NCBI GenBank assembly: GCA_902555945.1
Contig: CACDUS010000001.1
Coordinates: forward strand, 62,001-126,000
Direction: 5' to 3'
DNA: 64,000 bases
DNA from: an uncultured Pelagibacteraceae bacterium
Lineage (GTDB): Bacteria > Pseudomonadota > Alphaproteobacteria > Pelagibacterales > Pelagibacteraceae
The notes below the pieces were generated by a model. It made no database searches, was not told the DNA's origin, and saw only the letters and a list, made by a program, of their open reading frames with translations. Numbering within the stretch: position 1 is the first letter of the stretch; each line of letters opens with the position of its first letter. Below are positions 1 through 8,327 of this stretch, piece after piece. The position numbers and the translations under genes are program-made.

Positions 1-179
1 CAAATCAACAGCTTAGGTTTATTACTTTGATAGATATCATTTATGACAAGAATATACCAATTGCAGTAACTGCTAATCAGAATTTAGACCAACTTACTTC
101 CTCAAGATCTTTACAAAAAGAATTTAAACGAACTGTCAGTCGTTTATATGAATTAACTTCAAAGGATTATAAATTATGA
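1..179 (+). CDS. zapE: C-terminal end of a ZapE/AFG1-like ATPase (partial)
   Basis: An open frame runs from the window edge (frame of base 3) to a TGA at 177-179. It encodes about 58 residues beginning NQQLRFITLIDIIYDK and ending LYELTSKDYKL. The pattern RFITLID, a run of hydrophobics with A, then SLQKEFKRTVSRLYEL resembles the C-terminal domain of ZapE/AFG1 family P-loop ATPases (RFI-LVD, then EF-RC-SRL-EM in the E. coli protein). The Walker motifs lie outside the window, so the assignment rests on the tail alone. The stop overlaps the ATG of the next gene (ATGA), so the two are probably co-transcribed. ZapE is a cytosolic ATPase linked to division or mitochondrial-type protein quality control. 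Confidence 0.6.
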   Translation, partial: NQQLRFITLIDIIYDKNIPIAVTANQNLDQLTSSRSLQKEFKRTVSRLYELTSKDYKL

Positions 180-598
180 AACAAGAGTTTTACAATCTTC
201 AAATTAATACTAATGGTCAAAAATTGTATGAATTCACAAATCGAACTATTGAGTGGATAAAAAAAAATAAGTTCAAAAATGGAATGATTAATTTGAGTAT
301 TCAGCACACAAGTGCATCTTTAATTGTACAAGAAAATGCTGATCCTGATGTACAAACTGATTTATTAAATTATTTTGATAATTTGGTTCCAATGAATAAC
401 AAATTATATATTCATACCATAGAAGGAAAAGATGATATGCCTGCCCACATAAAATCAGCATTAACAAATAATCAAATTTCTTTAAGTGTTAGTAATGGTA
501 AATTGTTGCTTGGAACATGGCAGGGGATATATTTATTTGAACATAGATTAAATCCTCAAACAAGAACAATAACTCATCATTTTCTAGGCGAAGTTTAA
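176..598 (+). CDS. yjbQ: YjbQ/UPF0047 family protein
   Basis: A complete 140-residue protein of the usual family length. Family landmarks are HTSASL at 44-49 with a QEN..D stretch just after, EGKDDMPAH at 83-91 and the LGTWQGIYLFEHR block at 112-124. YjbQ proteins are small cytosolic trimers. Some complement thiamine-phosphate synthase mutants weakly, hence the name secondary thiamine-phosphate synthase, but the true role is unsettled. The ATG overlaps the stop of the upstream ZapE-like gene. The 3' end overlaps the photolyase gene on the other strand by four bases. The family call is strong and the function is not. Confidence 0.9.
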   Translation: MKQEFYNLQINTNGQKLYEFTNRTIEWIKKNKFKNGMINLSIQHTSASLIVQENADPDVQTDLLNYFDNLVPMNNKLYIHTIEGKDDMPAHIKSALTNNQISLSVSNGKLLLGTWQGIYLFEHRLNPQTRTITHHFLGEV

Positions 599-2016
599 TT
601 TTTTTTCAAACTTTGAAAAGCATTTAACGCAGAGGCTCTTGCTTCTTCATGTATTACAATTGGTTTTGGATAATCTTTTCCAATAAAAGTATTAATTGCT
701 TCTTGGTATTTTAGTTCCATTTCCCAAGGTTTATGAATAAATTTTGAAGGTACTTTATTTAATTCTGGCACCCATTTTTTAACGTATAAACCTTGCTTAT
801 CAAATTTTTCACCCTGAAGAATTGGATTGAATATTCTAAAATAAGGAGCAGCATCAGCTCCACAACCAGCAACCCATTGCCATTGAGCTACATTATTTGC
901 TTTGTTGAAATCTAATAAACAATTTCTGAAATATTTTTCACCCTCTATCCAATTTATTCTTAGATGTTTAACTAAAAAAGAACCTACAACCATTCTTATC
1001 CTATTGTGCATCCAGCCAGTTTCATAAAGTTCTCTCATGCCAGCATCAACAATTGGATAACCTGTCATTCCATTTTTCCAAGCTTTGAGAGATTTTTCAT
1101 TTTTCACCCATGGGAATCTATCAAATTCTTTTCGAAAATTACCTTTTAGAAATTCTGGGAAATAGTTGATTAAACTATGAGAAAATTCTCTCCATCCTAG
1201 CTCATTTATATATTTTCTGTAGCCAATATTTTTTGATTTAATTTCATTACATTTTTTCCATATAGTTCCAACATGTATTTGTCCAAATTTTATATACGGT
1301 GATAATTTTGAAGTACCTTCTATAGATGGTATATCTCGAGAAGTACCATAGTTTTTAATTTTATTTTCTATTAAATCTCTCAATCTTTTTTTTGAGTCAT
1401 TTTCTGAAACATCCCAATATTTTTCAAATTTTTTGTGCCAATTTTTTTTAGGTAATATGTTTTTTGGAGTAATACAATTTTTAAAATATGATTTAATTTG
1501 TGTTTTTTTTTTAATTACGTAGTTTTTACCAGGCGGTAAACTTAAATAAATTTTTTCAGCAGTTCTCCAAAATGGTGTAAAAACTTTAAATGGGGTTTTG
1601 TCATTTTTAGTTACCTCTTGAAATTCGTTTAAAATATTACCCTTAAAATATTTAAAATTTATTTCATTTTTGATAAAAACATCTTTTATTTTTTTACCTT
1701 TTGTAATAACGTCGGGTTCATAAATTTTATTCCAATAAATTGAAACATTATCTTTTTTTTTAATTTTTGAAAAAATATCTAATTCATCTCCTTTAATTAT
1801 TTGAAGATTAATTTGATAATTTGATAAATCTTTTTTAAAGTTTTCTAGAGATTTTGACAACCACCATTTTTGTGCTTCTCTTTTGTTGTCATAGTCATTA
1901 TTGTTATAAATAAAAAAAGCAATAACATTTTCGTGATTTTGTGATGCATATGAAAGAGCAGCATTATTCTCTATTCTAAAATCTTCTCTAATCCAAACTA
2001 AACCAACATTTGACAT
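595..2016 (-). CDS. phrB: Deoxyribodipyrimidine photolyase (cryptochrome/photolyase family)
   Basis: A 473-residue protein with both photolyase domains. The N-terminal alpha/beta antenna domain starts with VWIREDFRIENNAAL, the usual LVWFRRDLR-type opening. The C-terminal FAD domain contains ELGWREF, then TGYPIVDAGMREL, TGWMHNRIRM and WQWVAGCGADAAPYFRIFNP, which include the residues that cradle FAD and the lesion. It should repair UV-induced cyclobutane pyrimidine dimers using light, which suits a surface-ocean bacterium. It is on the minus strand three bases after the PLP enzyme and is the last gene of that operon, converging on yjbQ. A cryptochrome-like variant cannot be excluded. Confidence 0.93.
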   Translation of the reverse strand: MSNVGLVWIREDFRIENNAALSYASQNHENVIAFFIYNNNDYDNKREAQKWWLSKSLENFKKDLSNYQINLQIIKGDELDIFSKIKKKDNVSIYWNKIYEPDVITKGKKIKDVFIKNEINFKYFKGNILNEFQEVTKNDKTPFKVFTPFWRTAEKIYLSLPPGKNYVIKKKTQIKSYFKNCITPKNILPKKNWHKKFEKYWDVSENDSKKRLRDLIENKIKNYGTSRDIPSIEGTSKLSPYIKFGQIHVGTIWKKCNEIKSKNIGYRKYINELGWREFSHSLINYFPEFLKGNFRKEFDRFPWVKNEKSLKAWKNGMTGYPIVDAGMRELYETGWMHNRIRMVVGSFLVKHLRINWIEGEKYFRNCLLDFNKANNVAQWQWVAGCGADAAPYFRIFNPILQGEKFDKQGLYVKKWVPELNKVPSKFIHKPWEMELKYQEAINTFIGKDYPKPIVIHEEARASALNAFQSLKKN

Positions 2017-2019
2017 AAT

Positions 2020-3150
2020 TTAATTTTGATTAACCAACTTTTTATACATTTCTTGATCAGTATCTCCCTCACACCCAATGACTAAAACATTTGAATTTGA
2101 GTTAAGATTAAGTTTTTTTTTTAACTTTTGATCCTCACAACTAGCAATTAAACTAATTACCCCCGGAGCTGAATTTTCTCCTGCTATTATTTTTTCATCA
2201 CTAAAGCTAGCATTTCCAAGTAGTTTCATAGTTTTTGCAATATCATCATCAGGTAAACTTATACAATAATTAACCGAATTTTTTAAAATTTCCCATGGGA
2301 CCAATGATACTTCTCCACAAGACATACCACCCATTAAACTCTCTCTTTTTATATCAATTTTTTCTATCTTTCCTGTTTTAATGCTCTCTAAAACACAAGC
2401 AGCACTATCCGGTTCTACCACAATGGTTGTTGGAATATTTTTTAAATATCTTGCAATACCTGCAATCATTGCTGCGGCCATTCCTCCAACACCAGCTTGT
2501 AAAATTACATGAGTGATTTTATTACTATCTAACTGATCAGCTATTTCTTTCATCATTACTGAATAACCAGCCATAGTATATTTGGGTACTAATAAATAAT
2601 TATCCCACGCAACATCCTGAACTATTTGCCAATTATTTTCAGTTGATTGCTTGATACATTCGATTAGAGAGTTTTCATAGTTTCCTTTAACTTTAATTAC
2701 ATCCGCTCCAAGAGTTGCCATTGCTTGCCCTCTGGCTTCACTCACAAATTCACTTATAAAAATTTTACATTTAAGACCAAGTCTTTTTGCACCCCAAGCA
2801 ACTGATCTTCCATGATTTCCAGCTGTGGCAGTTGAAACTATTATATTCTTATCACCTTTTGAAATTTTTTGTACAGCATAAGCTCCACCCAGAGCTTTGA
2901 AAGATTTTAGATCAAATCTTTTGCTCTCATCTTTGTATAAAATTTTGTTTAGATTTAATTCATGAGATAATTTATTCAAATTAATTAATGGAGTAGGTGA
3001 GTAACCATTCCATTCTTTAATACTTAAATAAGCATCATCAATTTCTTTTTTTGAAAGTGATTTTAATATTTGCTCTTTTTCAAATGAATAATTTTTATTG
3101 GCAATAAATTCAGAATATTTCCAAAGATGACCATTAGATAAAATTGTCAT
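2020..3150 (-). CDS. dpaL: PLP-dependent diaminopropionate ammonia-lyase-like enzyme
   Basis: A 376-residue fold-type II PLP enzyme. DLKSFKALGGAYAV holds the expected PLP lysine (Lys85). An AGVGGMAAAM glycine loop for the cofactor phosphate follows near residue 220. The spacing and the TAGNHGRSVAWGAK substrate loop match diaminopropionate ammonia-lyase and threonine dehydratase relatives. The predicted reaction is elimination of ammonia from 2,3-diaminopropionate, or from serine/threonine-type substrates, giving pyruvate. It lies between the photolyase and the GS-like gene with gaps of only three bases, so it is in an ammonium-related operon. E. coli DpaL is about 398 residues. The exact substrate is uncertain. 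Confidence 0.75.
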   Translation of the reverse strand: MTILSNGHLWKYSEFIANKNYSFEKEQILKSLSKKEIDDAYLSIKEWNGYSPTPLINLNKLSHELNLNKILYKDESKRFDLKSFKALGGAYAVQKISKGDKNIIVSTATAGNHGRSVAWGAKRLGLKCKIFISEFVSEARGQAMATLGADVIKVKGNYENSLIECIKQSTENNWQIVQDVAWDNYLLVPKYTMAGYSVMMKEIADQLDSNKITHVILQAGVGGMAAAMIAGIARYLKNIPTTIVVEPDSAACVLESIKTGKIEKIDIKRESLMGGMSCGEVSLVPWEILKNSVNYCISLPDDDIAKTMKLLGNASFSDEKIIAGENSAPGVISLIASCEDQKLKKKLNLNSNSNVLVIGCEGDTDQEMYKKLVNQN

Positions 3151-3153
3151 GAT

Positions 3154-4479
3154 CTAACAGTCTAACGTATTATCTCTTTCCCACTTAGTAATAGCTTTCG
3201 TTTTGTCAAAACTTTCTTTTTGATTGAATTCTTTTATTTCGAAATTTCTTAATTTTAAATAGCTGTTCACTACATTTTGTCCAAATGCTTCATTCATATC
3301 TTTATTATTCTTTAATTTTTCAAGTGATTGTGAAAGTTCATCAGGTAATTTTGGAAGATCAGGATATTTTTTATAATCTTCATACATATTACAATTTAAT
3401 GGTTTTCCTGGATTAATCTTATTATTTAAACCATCTAGTCCTGCAGCTAAAACACTTGCTTGTAATAAATATGGATTAGCAGACCCATCCATTAATCTTA
3501 ACTCAAATCTTCCTGGATCAGGAATTCTTATCATATGTGTTCTGTTATTACCTGTGTATGAAATACTACTAGGTGACCAAGAAGCTCCAGATTTTGTTGG
3601 AGGTGCATTTATACGCCTATAACTATTTATTGTTGGATTAAAAAAAGCTGACAGTGATGATGCATTTTTAATTACACCTCCTAAAAAATTATATGCCATT
3701 TTACTCAAGCCTAAATCATCAGATTTATCTAAAAATTTATTTTTTTTCCCATCCCATACAGAGATGTGAGCATGACATCCATTTCCTGTTAAATTCTCAA
3801 AAGGCTTTGGCATAAAAGTAGCTCTTAATCCGTGCTTCTCAGCGATGGTTTTAACCATAAATTTAAAAAAAGTGTGTCTATCTGCAGTTATTAAACAATC
3901 CGCATAATCCCAATTCATTTCAAATTGTCCATTAGCATCTTCATGATCATTTTGATAAGGACTCCATCCCATTTCAATCATACAATCACAAATTTCTTTT
4001 ATTAAATCGTATCTTCGCATTAAAGCTGATTGATCGTAACAAGGTTTTGATTGGGTATCTCGTGAGTCTGCTATTGAATTTCCATCAGGAGAAATAAGAA
4101 AATATTCACATTCAACACCCGATTTCATTATTAAACCTTTTTTTTCTAACTTTTTGATTTGTTTTTTAAGCATAACTCTTGGTGATGCTTCAACTGGCTT
4201 TCCATTCATCCAAAGATCAGAAGCTAACCAACCAACTTCTTTATTCCACGGTAATTGAATTAAACTATCTGGATCTGGAACTCCAAACATATCTGCATCT
4301 GCGGGAGTCATATCTAGCCATGCTGCAAATCCAGCAAATCCAGCGCCTGTTTCTTGCATTTCTTTAATCGCATGGGCTGGAACTAATTTTGATCTTAGTA
4401 CTCCAAACAAATCAACAAAACTTATTAAAAAATATTTAATTTTTTTTTCTTTAGCTATTTTGAACAAATTTTTTGGCAT
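3154..4479 (-). CDS. gmaS: GMAS/GlnT-type glutamine synthetase (gamma-glutamylmethylamide synthetase candidate)
   Basis: A 441-residue glutamine synthetase superfamily protein, the length expected for the type III GlnT/GMAS group (about 435-445). Active-site motifs are present: GVECEYF, EDANGQFEMNW, NGCHAHIS, NSYRR and GRFELRLMDGSANPYL. Gamma-glutamylmethylamide synthetase joins methylamine to glutamate with ATP, the first step of the indirect methylamine pathway. GlnT enzymes with ammonia as substrate look very similar, and I cannot separate them by eye. Context supports GMAS: Amt, N-methylglutamate synthase-like subunits, Tdm and Tmm are all nearby. A second GS-like gene lies at 10138-11607. 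PLP lyase and photolyase genes follow closely. Confidence 0.75.
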   Translation of the reverse strand: MPKNLFKIAKEKKIKYFLISFVDLFGVLRSKLVPAHAIKEMQETGAGFAGFAAWLDMTPADADMFGVPDPDSLIQLPWNKEVGWLASDLWMNGKPVEASPRVMLKKQIKKLEKKGLIMKSGVECEYFLISPDGNSIADSRDTQSKPCYDQSALMRRYDLIKEICDCMIEMGWSPYQNDHEDANGQFEMNWDYADCLITADRHTFFKFMVKTIAEKHGLRATFMPKPFENLTGNGCHAHISVWDGKKNKFLDKSDDLGLSKMAYNFLGGVIKNASSLSAFFNPTINSYRRINAPPTKSGASWSPSSISYTGNNRTHMIRIPDPGRFELRLMDGSANPYLLQASVLAAGLDGLNNKINPGKPLNCNMYEDYKKYPDLPKLPDELSQSLEKLKNNKDMNEAFGQNVVNSYLKLRNFEIKEFNQKESFDKTKAITKWERDNTLDC

Positions 4480-4497
4480 ATATTTAGGTTAACATAG

Positions 4498-4653
4498 TTA
4501 CTTAAAAAAAGAAAAAATTGTTTCTTTATAATATATTAAGTTAACTACAATTATTACTATTACAGCAAGTATAACTCCATATTTTGCTTTTGGAAAAGCA
4601 ACTCCACGCATTTTGCTTGGTCTTAATTCTTCATTATTATTTTCTTCTGACAT
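4498..4653 (-). CDS. Small single-pass membrane protein, unknown
   Basis: A predicted 51-residue protein starting at the ATG at 4653 (MSEENNNEELRPS). An upstream extension to 4683 is possible but would begin inside the terminator-like hairpin. It has an acidic and polar N-terminus, a KMRG..FPKAKYG basic stretch and one hydrophobic helix (GVILAVIVIIVVNLIYY), then a short tail. I do not recognise the family. It sits between the hairpin downstream of the Amt gene set and the GMAS-like gene, only 18 bases before the latter. A role in anchoring or regulating the transporter or synthetase is only a guess. Confidence 0.5.
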   Translation of the reverse strand: MSEENNNEELRPSKMRGVAFPKAKYGVILAVIVIIVVNLIYYKETIFSFFK

Positions 4654-4668
4654 TTTTATGATTTTATT

Positions 4669-4698
4669 AAAAAAGGGCACCACAATTAAGTGGCGCCC
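4669..4698 (-). terminator. Rho-independent terminator after the amt-small protein pair
   Basis: Read on the minus strand, a nine-base-pair stem (GGGCGCCAC with GTGGTGCCC, one G-U pair) encloses a six-base loop and is followed by six Ts. It lies 18 bases after the stop of the 76-residue gene and just before the 51-residue gene. It would end or attenuate transcription from amt toward the GMAS-like gene. Confidence 0.75.
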
Positions 4699-4715
4699 AA
4701 ATTTTTATTTTTTAA

Positions 4716-4946
4716 TTACCATTCTGCGATATTGCTTTTATGGTCGTTAGCCCCATGTCTTTTTCTCGATAATCTTTCAAGCTCTTCGCTTTCAGATCTC
4801 GCAGTTAAAACATGCCAGCCAATCCATACAACAAAACCAAGGATAACTAGTAGTGTTTCACTTGAACCAGCACCAGGATAAATAGCACCTGCAACTTCTT
4901 CTGCAGGTTTATTTAGGTGATCGATCCAGTTTGTAACTGTAGCCAT
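4716..4946 (-). CDS. Small membrane protein paired with Amt, unknown
   Basis: A 76-residue protein with a good Shine-Dalgarno (aaaggag) just before its ATG. Residues 1-28 are soluble, about 29-48 form one membrane helix (ETLLVILGFVVWIGWHVLTA), and the tail is charged (SESEELERLSRKRHG). I do not recognise the family. It starts 12 bases after the ammonium transporter stop and is followed by a terminator-like hairpin, so amt plus this gene look like a unit. By position it could be an accessory or regulatory partner of Amt. That is inference from neighbourhood only. Confidence 0.65.
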   Translation of the reverse strand: MATVTNWIDHLNKPAEEVAGAIYPGAGSSETLLVILGFVVWIGWHVLTARSESEELERLSRKRHGANDHKSNIAEW

Positions 4947-4958
4947 ATTTTATCTCCT

Positions 4959-6359
4959 TTACCTGGTTGCGGATGAAACTGCTCTTTCATCTTTTTTCGC
5001 AGACTCCATCATTTCATAGTCAAGTCCAGCTATTTCAACATCACGAGGGATTCTTAGTTTACCCATTCCATGAAGTATTTTAGCTATGACGTAACCTGGT
5101 ATTAGTCCAAGAACTACGAACATTATTAATGCTCCTATGAACTGTCCTAATGGGTTAATTGTAGCATAAGTTGTTCCGTCCCACATAGCACCAACACTGT
5201 AACCAGATGATGGATAACCATTTAAAACAAAACCACATATTACTAGACCAACAAATCCAGCATAACCATGTACTGCTACTGCACCAACTGCATCGTCAAT
5301 TTTGAACTTACGTTCAACCCAGTAATGTAGTTTGTATGCAATCACAACACCGATCATACCTATGATCATTGCTTGAATTGGATGATATAAATCATTTCCA
5401 GCTGAAGCACAGATAACACCTGCTAGTCCACTAGAATATGTCCAGAAAGGATCACCTTTAGCAATCCAATATCCAGCTAATAATCCTCCTGATAATGACA
5501 TCAAGAAGTTAAAAGTAATACCACTAAGTGTAGTAGGGGTTACGTATATGTTTGTAGCTGTCCAATAACTTATGCCCTCCATACCGTATTCAGGTCCAAG
5601 ATCAAAGATTGGTATATTACACGCTGCGTAGAATCCCCAGAAACCAGTATAAATTAAAAATAAACCTACTGTAACTAACCAAGGATTTCTTGGTCCAATG
5701 TTTCTTGGTTCACCGCTAGATGAAAATTTTCCAATTCTTGGTCCTAAAACCATAAGAACACCTAAAGCAAATCCACCCGCAATCGCGTGAATTACTCCTG
5801 ATGCATAAGCATCATGGTATCCTAGTAGTTTAAGCATCCAGCCATCAAAGTGCCATCCCCATGCAGCATCAATTGTCCAGAACACAGAACCAATTGCAAT
5901 TGCTAAAATTCCAAATGCAAAAGTTGTTATTCTTTCAATAATTGCTCCTGAAACGATGGATGCAGCTGTCCAAGAGAATAAAAGGAATGCAGCCCAGAAG
6001 ACACCAGAAATATGGTCTCCTAAGTTTACAGCCATTAAATCACTTGTTGCTTTATACCAAGTAGCGCTAAATGCAGAGTCATCTGTAATTAGAGCTGTAC
6101 TTTCATTCATTATTGATGGTGCTAATCCCGGCCCTGTTGGGAAAGCCCAATAAATCCACCAACCAAATAAAAACCAAGTTACTGTAACCAAAGGTATCAG
6201 CATTGTGTTTTTCATAAGAGTATGTTGATGGTGTTTGTATCGAGAAGCTCCGACCTCATACATACAGAAACCGACGTGAATTAAAAACATCAGTACTACT
6301 GTTACCCAATAGTAAAATTCTGTAAATATGGTTGTAAGAGCACCTAACTGATCAGTCAT
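4959..6359 (-). CDS. amt: Ammonium/methylammonium transporter, Amt family
   Basis: A 466-residue polytopic membrane protein with the Amt/Mep/Rh pattern of about eleven hydrophobic helices. The twin pore histidines fall in GVIHAIAGGFALGVL and AVAVHGYAGFVGLV, and an ITTFAFG-type segment lies between helices. It should move ammonium, and possibly methylammonium, across the inner membrane. Its position between GMAS-like and N-methylglutamate synthase-like genes suggests it supplies or recaptures ammonia or methylamine for them. It has its own 124-base upstream gap. No glnK (PII) gene, the usual amt partner, is visible. Instead it is followed by a tiny membrane protein. Confidence 0.93.
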   Translation of the reverse strand: MTDQLGALTTIFTEFYYWVTVVLMFLIHVGFCMYEVGASRYKHHQHTLMKNTMLIPLVTVTWFLFGWWIYWAFPTGPGLAPSIMNESTALITDDSAFSATWYKATSDLMAVNLGDHISGVFWAAFLLFSWTAASIVSGAIIERITTFAFGILAIAIGSVFWTIDAAWGWHFDGWMLKLLGYHDAYASGVIHAIAGGFALGVLMVLGPRIGKFSSSGEPRNIGPRNPWLVTVGLFLIYTGFWGFYAACNIPIFDLGPEYGMEGISYWTATNIYVTPTTLSGITFNFLMSLSGGLLAGYWIAKGDPFWTYSSGLAGVICASAGNDLYHPIQAMIIGMIGVVIAYKLHYWVERKFKIDDAVGAVAVHGYAGFVGLVICGFVLNGYPSSGYSVGAMWDGTTYATINPLGQFIGALIMFVVLGLIPGYVIAKILHGMGKLRIPRDVEIAGLDYEMMESAKKDERAVSSATR

Positions 6360-6483
6360 ATCCTCACTCCATATTAGTTTTGGAAAGCCTATTAAATTTC
6401 ATAGGGTGTGACAAACAAAACAATCTTCTAAAACCCTGCAATGACGGTGGATTTTAAAATAAAATCAACTTTAGATTGTGTAA

Positions 6484-6900
6484 TTAAAACTTTAAGTAAG
6501 CTTTTTTCAAATCAACAAGAGGATGTTTTGGAGACATTTGGAATTTAACTAAAAGTTCTCTAGCTATCATATCTCTATCTTGTTGATTGTTAGGAAGTTT
6601 AATTGACTTAGGAATTGTAACCCACCCATTTGCATTTCTACAAAACACAGCAGGTCTTCCTTCTTCATAGCCCATGTGAACATCTTCTAACCAATTAAGA
6701 TCATCCCATCCCATCGCCTCAATATATTTTTTTAGAAAAGGAGTTATCTTGTTGTAGTCTGGAAGAAGATTAACATCATATCTATAACCAATAGATTGAC
6801 CAATCATCTTTTCTCTAGCTGTTTCTTTTTTCTTTCCTAGTTGCTGGTCTTTAACTGCAACAGATTTTGAAACTTTCTTTTTATTTTTTTTCTTTGCCAT
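6484..6900 (-). CDS. Conserved-looking protein of unknown function at the end of the GXGXG/FMN operon
   Basis: A 138-residue soluble protein with a strongly basic tail at the N-terminus (MAKKKNKKKVSKS). An aromatic-rich globular part follows: GYRYDVNLLPDY, KYIEAMGWDDLNWLEDVHMGYEEG, then ANGWVTIPKSI. I do not recognise the family. It begins eight bases after the stop of the FMN glutamate-synthase-like subunit, whose own N-terminus is also lysine-rich. It therefore looks like a fourth component of that operon. It is not a ferredoxin, as it has a single cysteine. An assembly or partner role for the synthase is plausible but unproven. Confidence 0.7.
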   Translation of the reverse strand: MAKKKNKKKVSKSVAVKDQQLGKKKETAREKMIGQSIGYRYDVNLLPDYNKITPFLKKYIEAMGWDDLNWLEDVHMGYEEGRPAVFCRNANGWVTIPKSIKLPNNQQDRDMIARELLVKFQMSPKHPLVDLKKAYLKF

Positions 6901-6908
6901 AATTACCC

Positions 6909-8327
6909 TTAAATTTTATGAAAGTTATCTACTCCAACAGTATAATTAGTTCCTGCTAAAGGAACTTTTGCTAAAGCCGAAGCCTCAGAAGTTAGTGCAG
7001 CTAAATCTTCAGGTTCTAGAGAGTGAATATTTGTTTTTCCACATGCTCTAGCTAATAATTGAGCCTCAAGAGTCATTGAATGAAGATAATTGTAAACTCT
7101 TAATGCAGCATCATCAGGATTTAATCTAGCTCTAAGTTTAGGATCTTGTGTTGCAACGCCTACTGGACATCTTCCAGTATGACAATGGTAACATTCACCT
7201 GCTTTTACACCCATTTCTTTTTCAAAATTTGCTTCTGGAATGTCTTTATTACAGTTAAGTGCAATCATAGAACCTGTTCCGATTGCAATCGCATCAGCAC
7301 CTAAAGCTAAAGCTTTTGCCATATCAGCACCATCTCTAACACCACCTGCATAAATTAAAGTTACTTTTCCAGTTTTACCTACATCATCTAATGCTCTTCT
7401 AGCTTCTCTAATTGCTGCAATACCTGGAATACCAGTGTTTGCTGCAGCAATGTGTGGTCCAGCACCTGTTGATCCTTCCATACCATCAAGGTAAATTGAA
7501 TCTGGATCACATTTCGCTGCCATACGAACATCATCATAAACTTTTGATGCACCTAATTTTAATTGAATTGGCACCTTATTTTTTGTTAATTGTCTTAACT
7601 CTTCAACTTTTAAAGCTAAATCATCTGGACCTAACCAATCAGGATGTCTTGCAGGAGATCTTTGGTCAATACCAGACGGTAGTGATCTCATCTCAGCTAC
7701 TTGGTCAGTAACTTTCTGACCCATTAAATGACCTCCCATTCCAACTTTTTGACCTTGTCCAATAAAAACCTCTATTCCATCTGCAAGTTGTGCATGATGT
7801 GGGTTAAATCCATATCTTGATTGAATACATTGATAAAACCATTTTTCTGAATATCTTCTCTCATCAGGTATCATTCCTCCCTCACCAGAACATGTTGCAC
7901 TACCTGCCATTGTAGCACCTCTTGCAAGAGCAGTTTTAGCTTCGTAAGATAATGCTCCAAAACTCATACCAGTAATATAAACTGGTATATCTAATTCAAT
8001 TGGATTTTCACATCTTGGACCAATTACAGTTTTAGTTTCACATTTTTCTCTGTATCCTTCGATTACAAATCTTGTAAGTGTGCCTGGTAAGAAAACTAAA
8101 TCATCAAATGTTGGAATTTTTTTCATTAATGCCATTCCACGCATTCTGTATCTTCCTAATTGTGATTTTATATGAATGTCATCAATTACATCAGGAGTAA
8201 AAATAGCATTATGTCCTAAGAGGCTCTTATTTCTTCCACCATTTGAACTTAAGTGAACGTCAGCTTTTCCACCAACATTACCATTCTTTTTTATCTTGCC
8301 ATTTTTTTTCTTTTTTTTCTTAGCCAT
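6909..8327 (-). CDS. mgsC: Glutamate-synthase-like FMN subunit (N-methylglutamate synthase MgsC type / GlxD)
   Basis: A 472-residue protein matching the FMN-binding domain of glutamate synthase. Motifs include ITGMSFGALSYEAKTAL, YLDGMEGSTGAGP, IYAGGVRDGADMAKALALGADAI and a cysteine cluster ECYHCHTGRCPVG fitting the 3Fe-4S site. In N-methylglutamate synthase this subunit carries out the central conversion of gamma-glutamylmethylamide or methylamine plus glutamate to N-methylglutamate. In Rhizobium the same type is called GlxD. The N-terminus has an unusual lysine run (MAKKKKKKNGKIKKNG). It overlaps the GXGXG subunit by one base (TAATG). The substrate is inferred from the neighbouring GMAS, Tdm and Sox genes. 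Confidence 0.82.
   Translation of the reverse strand: MAKKKKKKNGKIKKNGNVGGKADVHLSSNGGRNKSLLGHNAIFTPDVIDDIHIKSQLGRYRMRGMALMKKIPTFDDLVFLPGTLTRFVIEGYREKCETKTVIGPRCENPIELDIPVYITGMSFGALSYEAKTALARGATMAGSATCSGEGGMIPDERRYSEKWFYQCIQSRYGFNPHHAQLADGIEVFIGQGQKVGMGGHLMGQKVTDQVAEMRSLPSGIDQRSPARHPDWLGPDDLALKVEELRQLTKNKVPIQLKLGASKVYDDVRMAAKCDPDSIYLDGMEGSTGAGPHIAAANTGIPGIAAIREARRALDDVGKTGKVTLIYAGGVRDGADMAKALALGADAIAIGTGSMIALNCNKDIPEANFEKEMGVKAGECYHCHTGRCPVGVATQDPKLRARLNPDDAALRVYNYLHSMTLEAQLLARACGKTNIHSLEPEDLAALTSEASALAKVPLAGTNYTVGVDNFHKI

Noticed and set aside
4179-4367. Plus-strand open frame inside the GMAS-like gene
   Set aside because: It lies wholly antisense to a well-conserved gene, has no ribosome binding site and no recognisable protein pattern.
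6360-6483. Inverted pair CCTAT/ATAGG and a TTGTCA box upstream of amt as a nitrogen-control site
   Set aside because: The arms are only five bases and the -10 match is poor, so it is not distinguishable from chance in this DNA.
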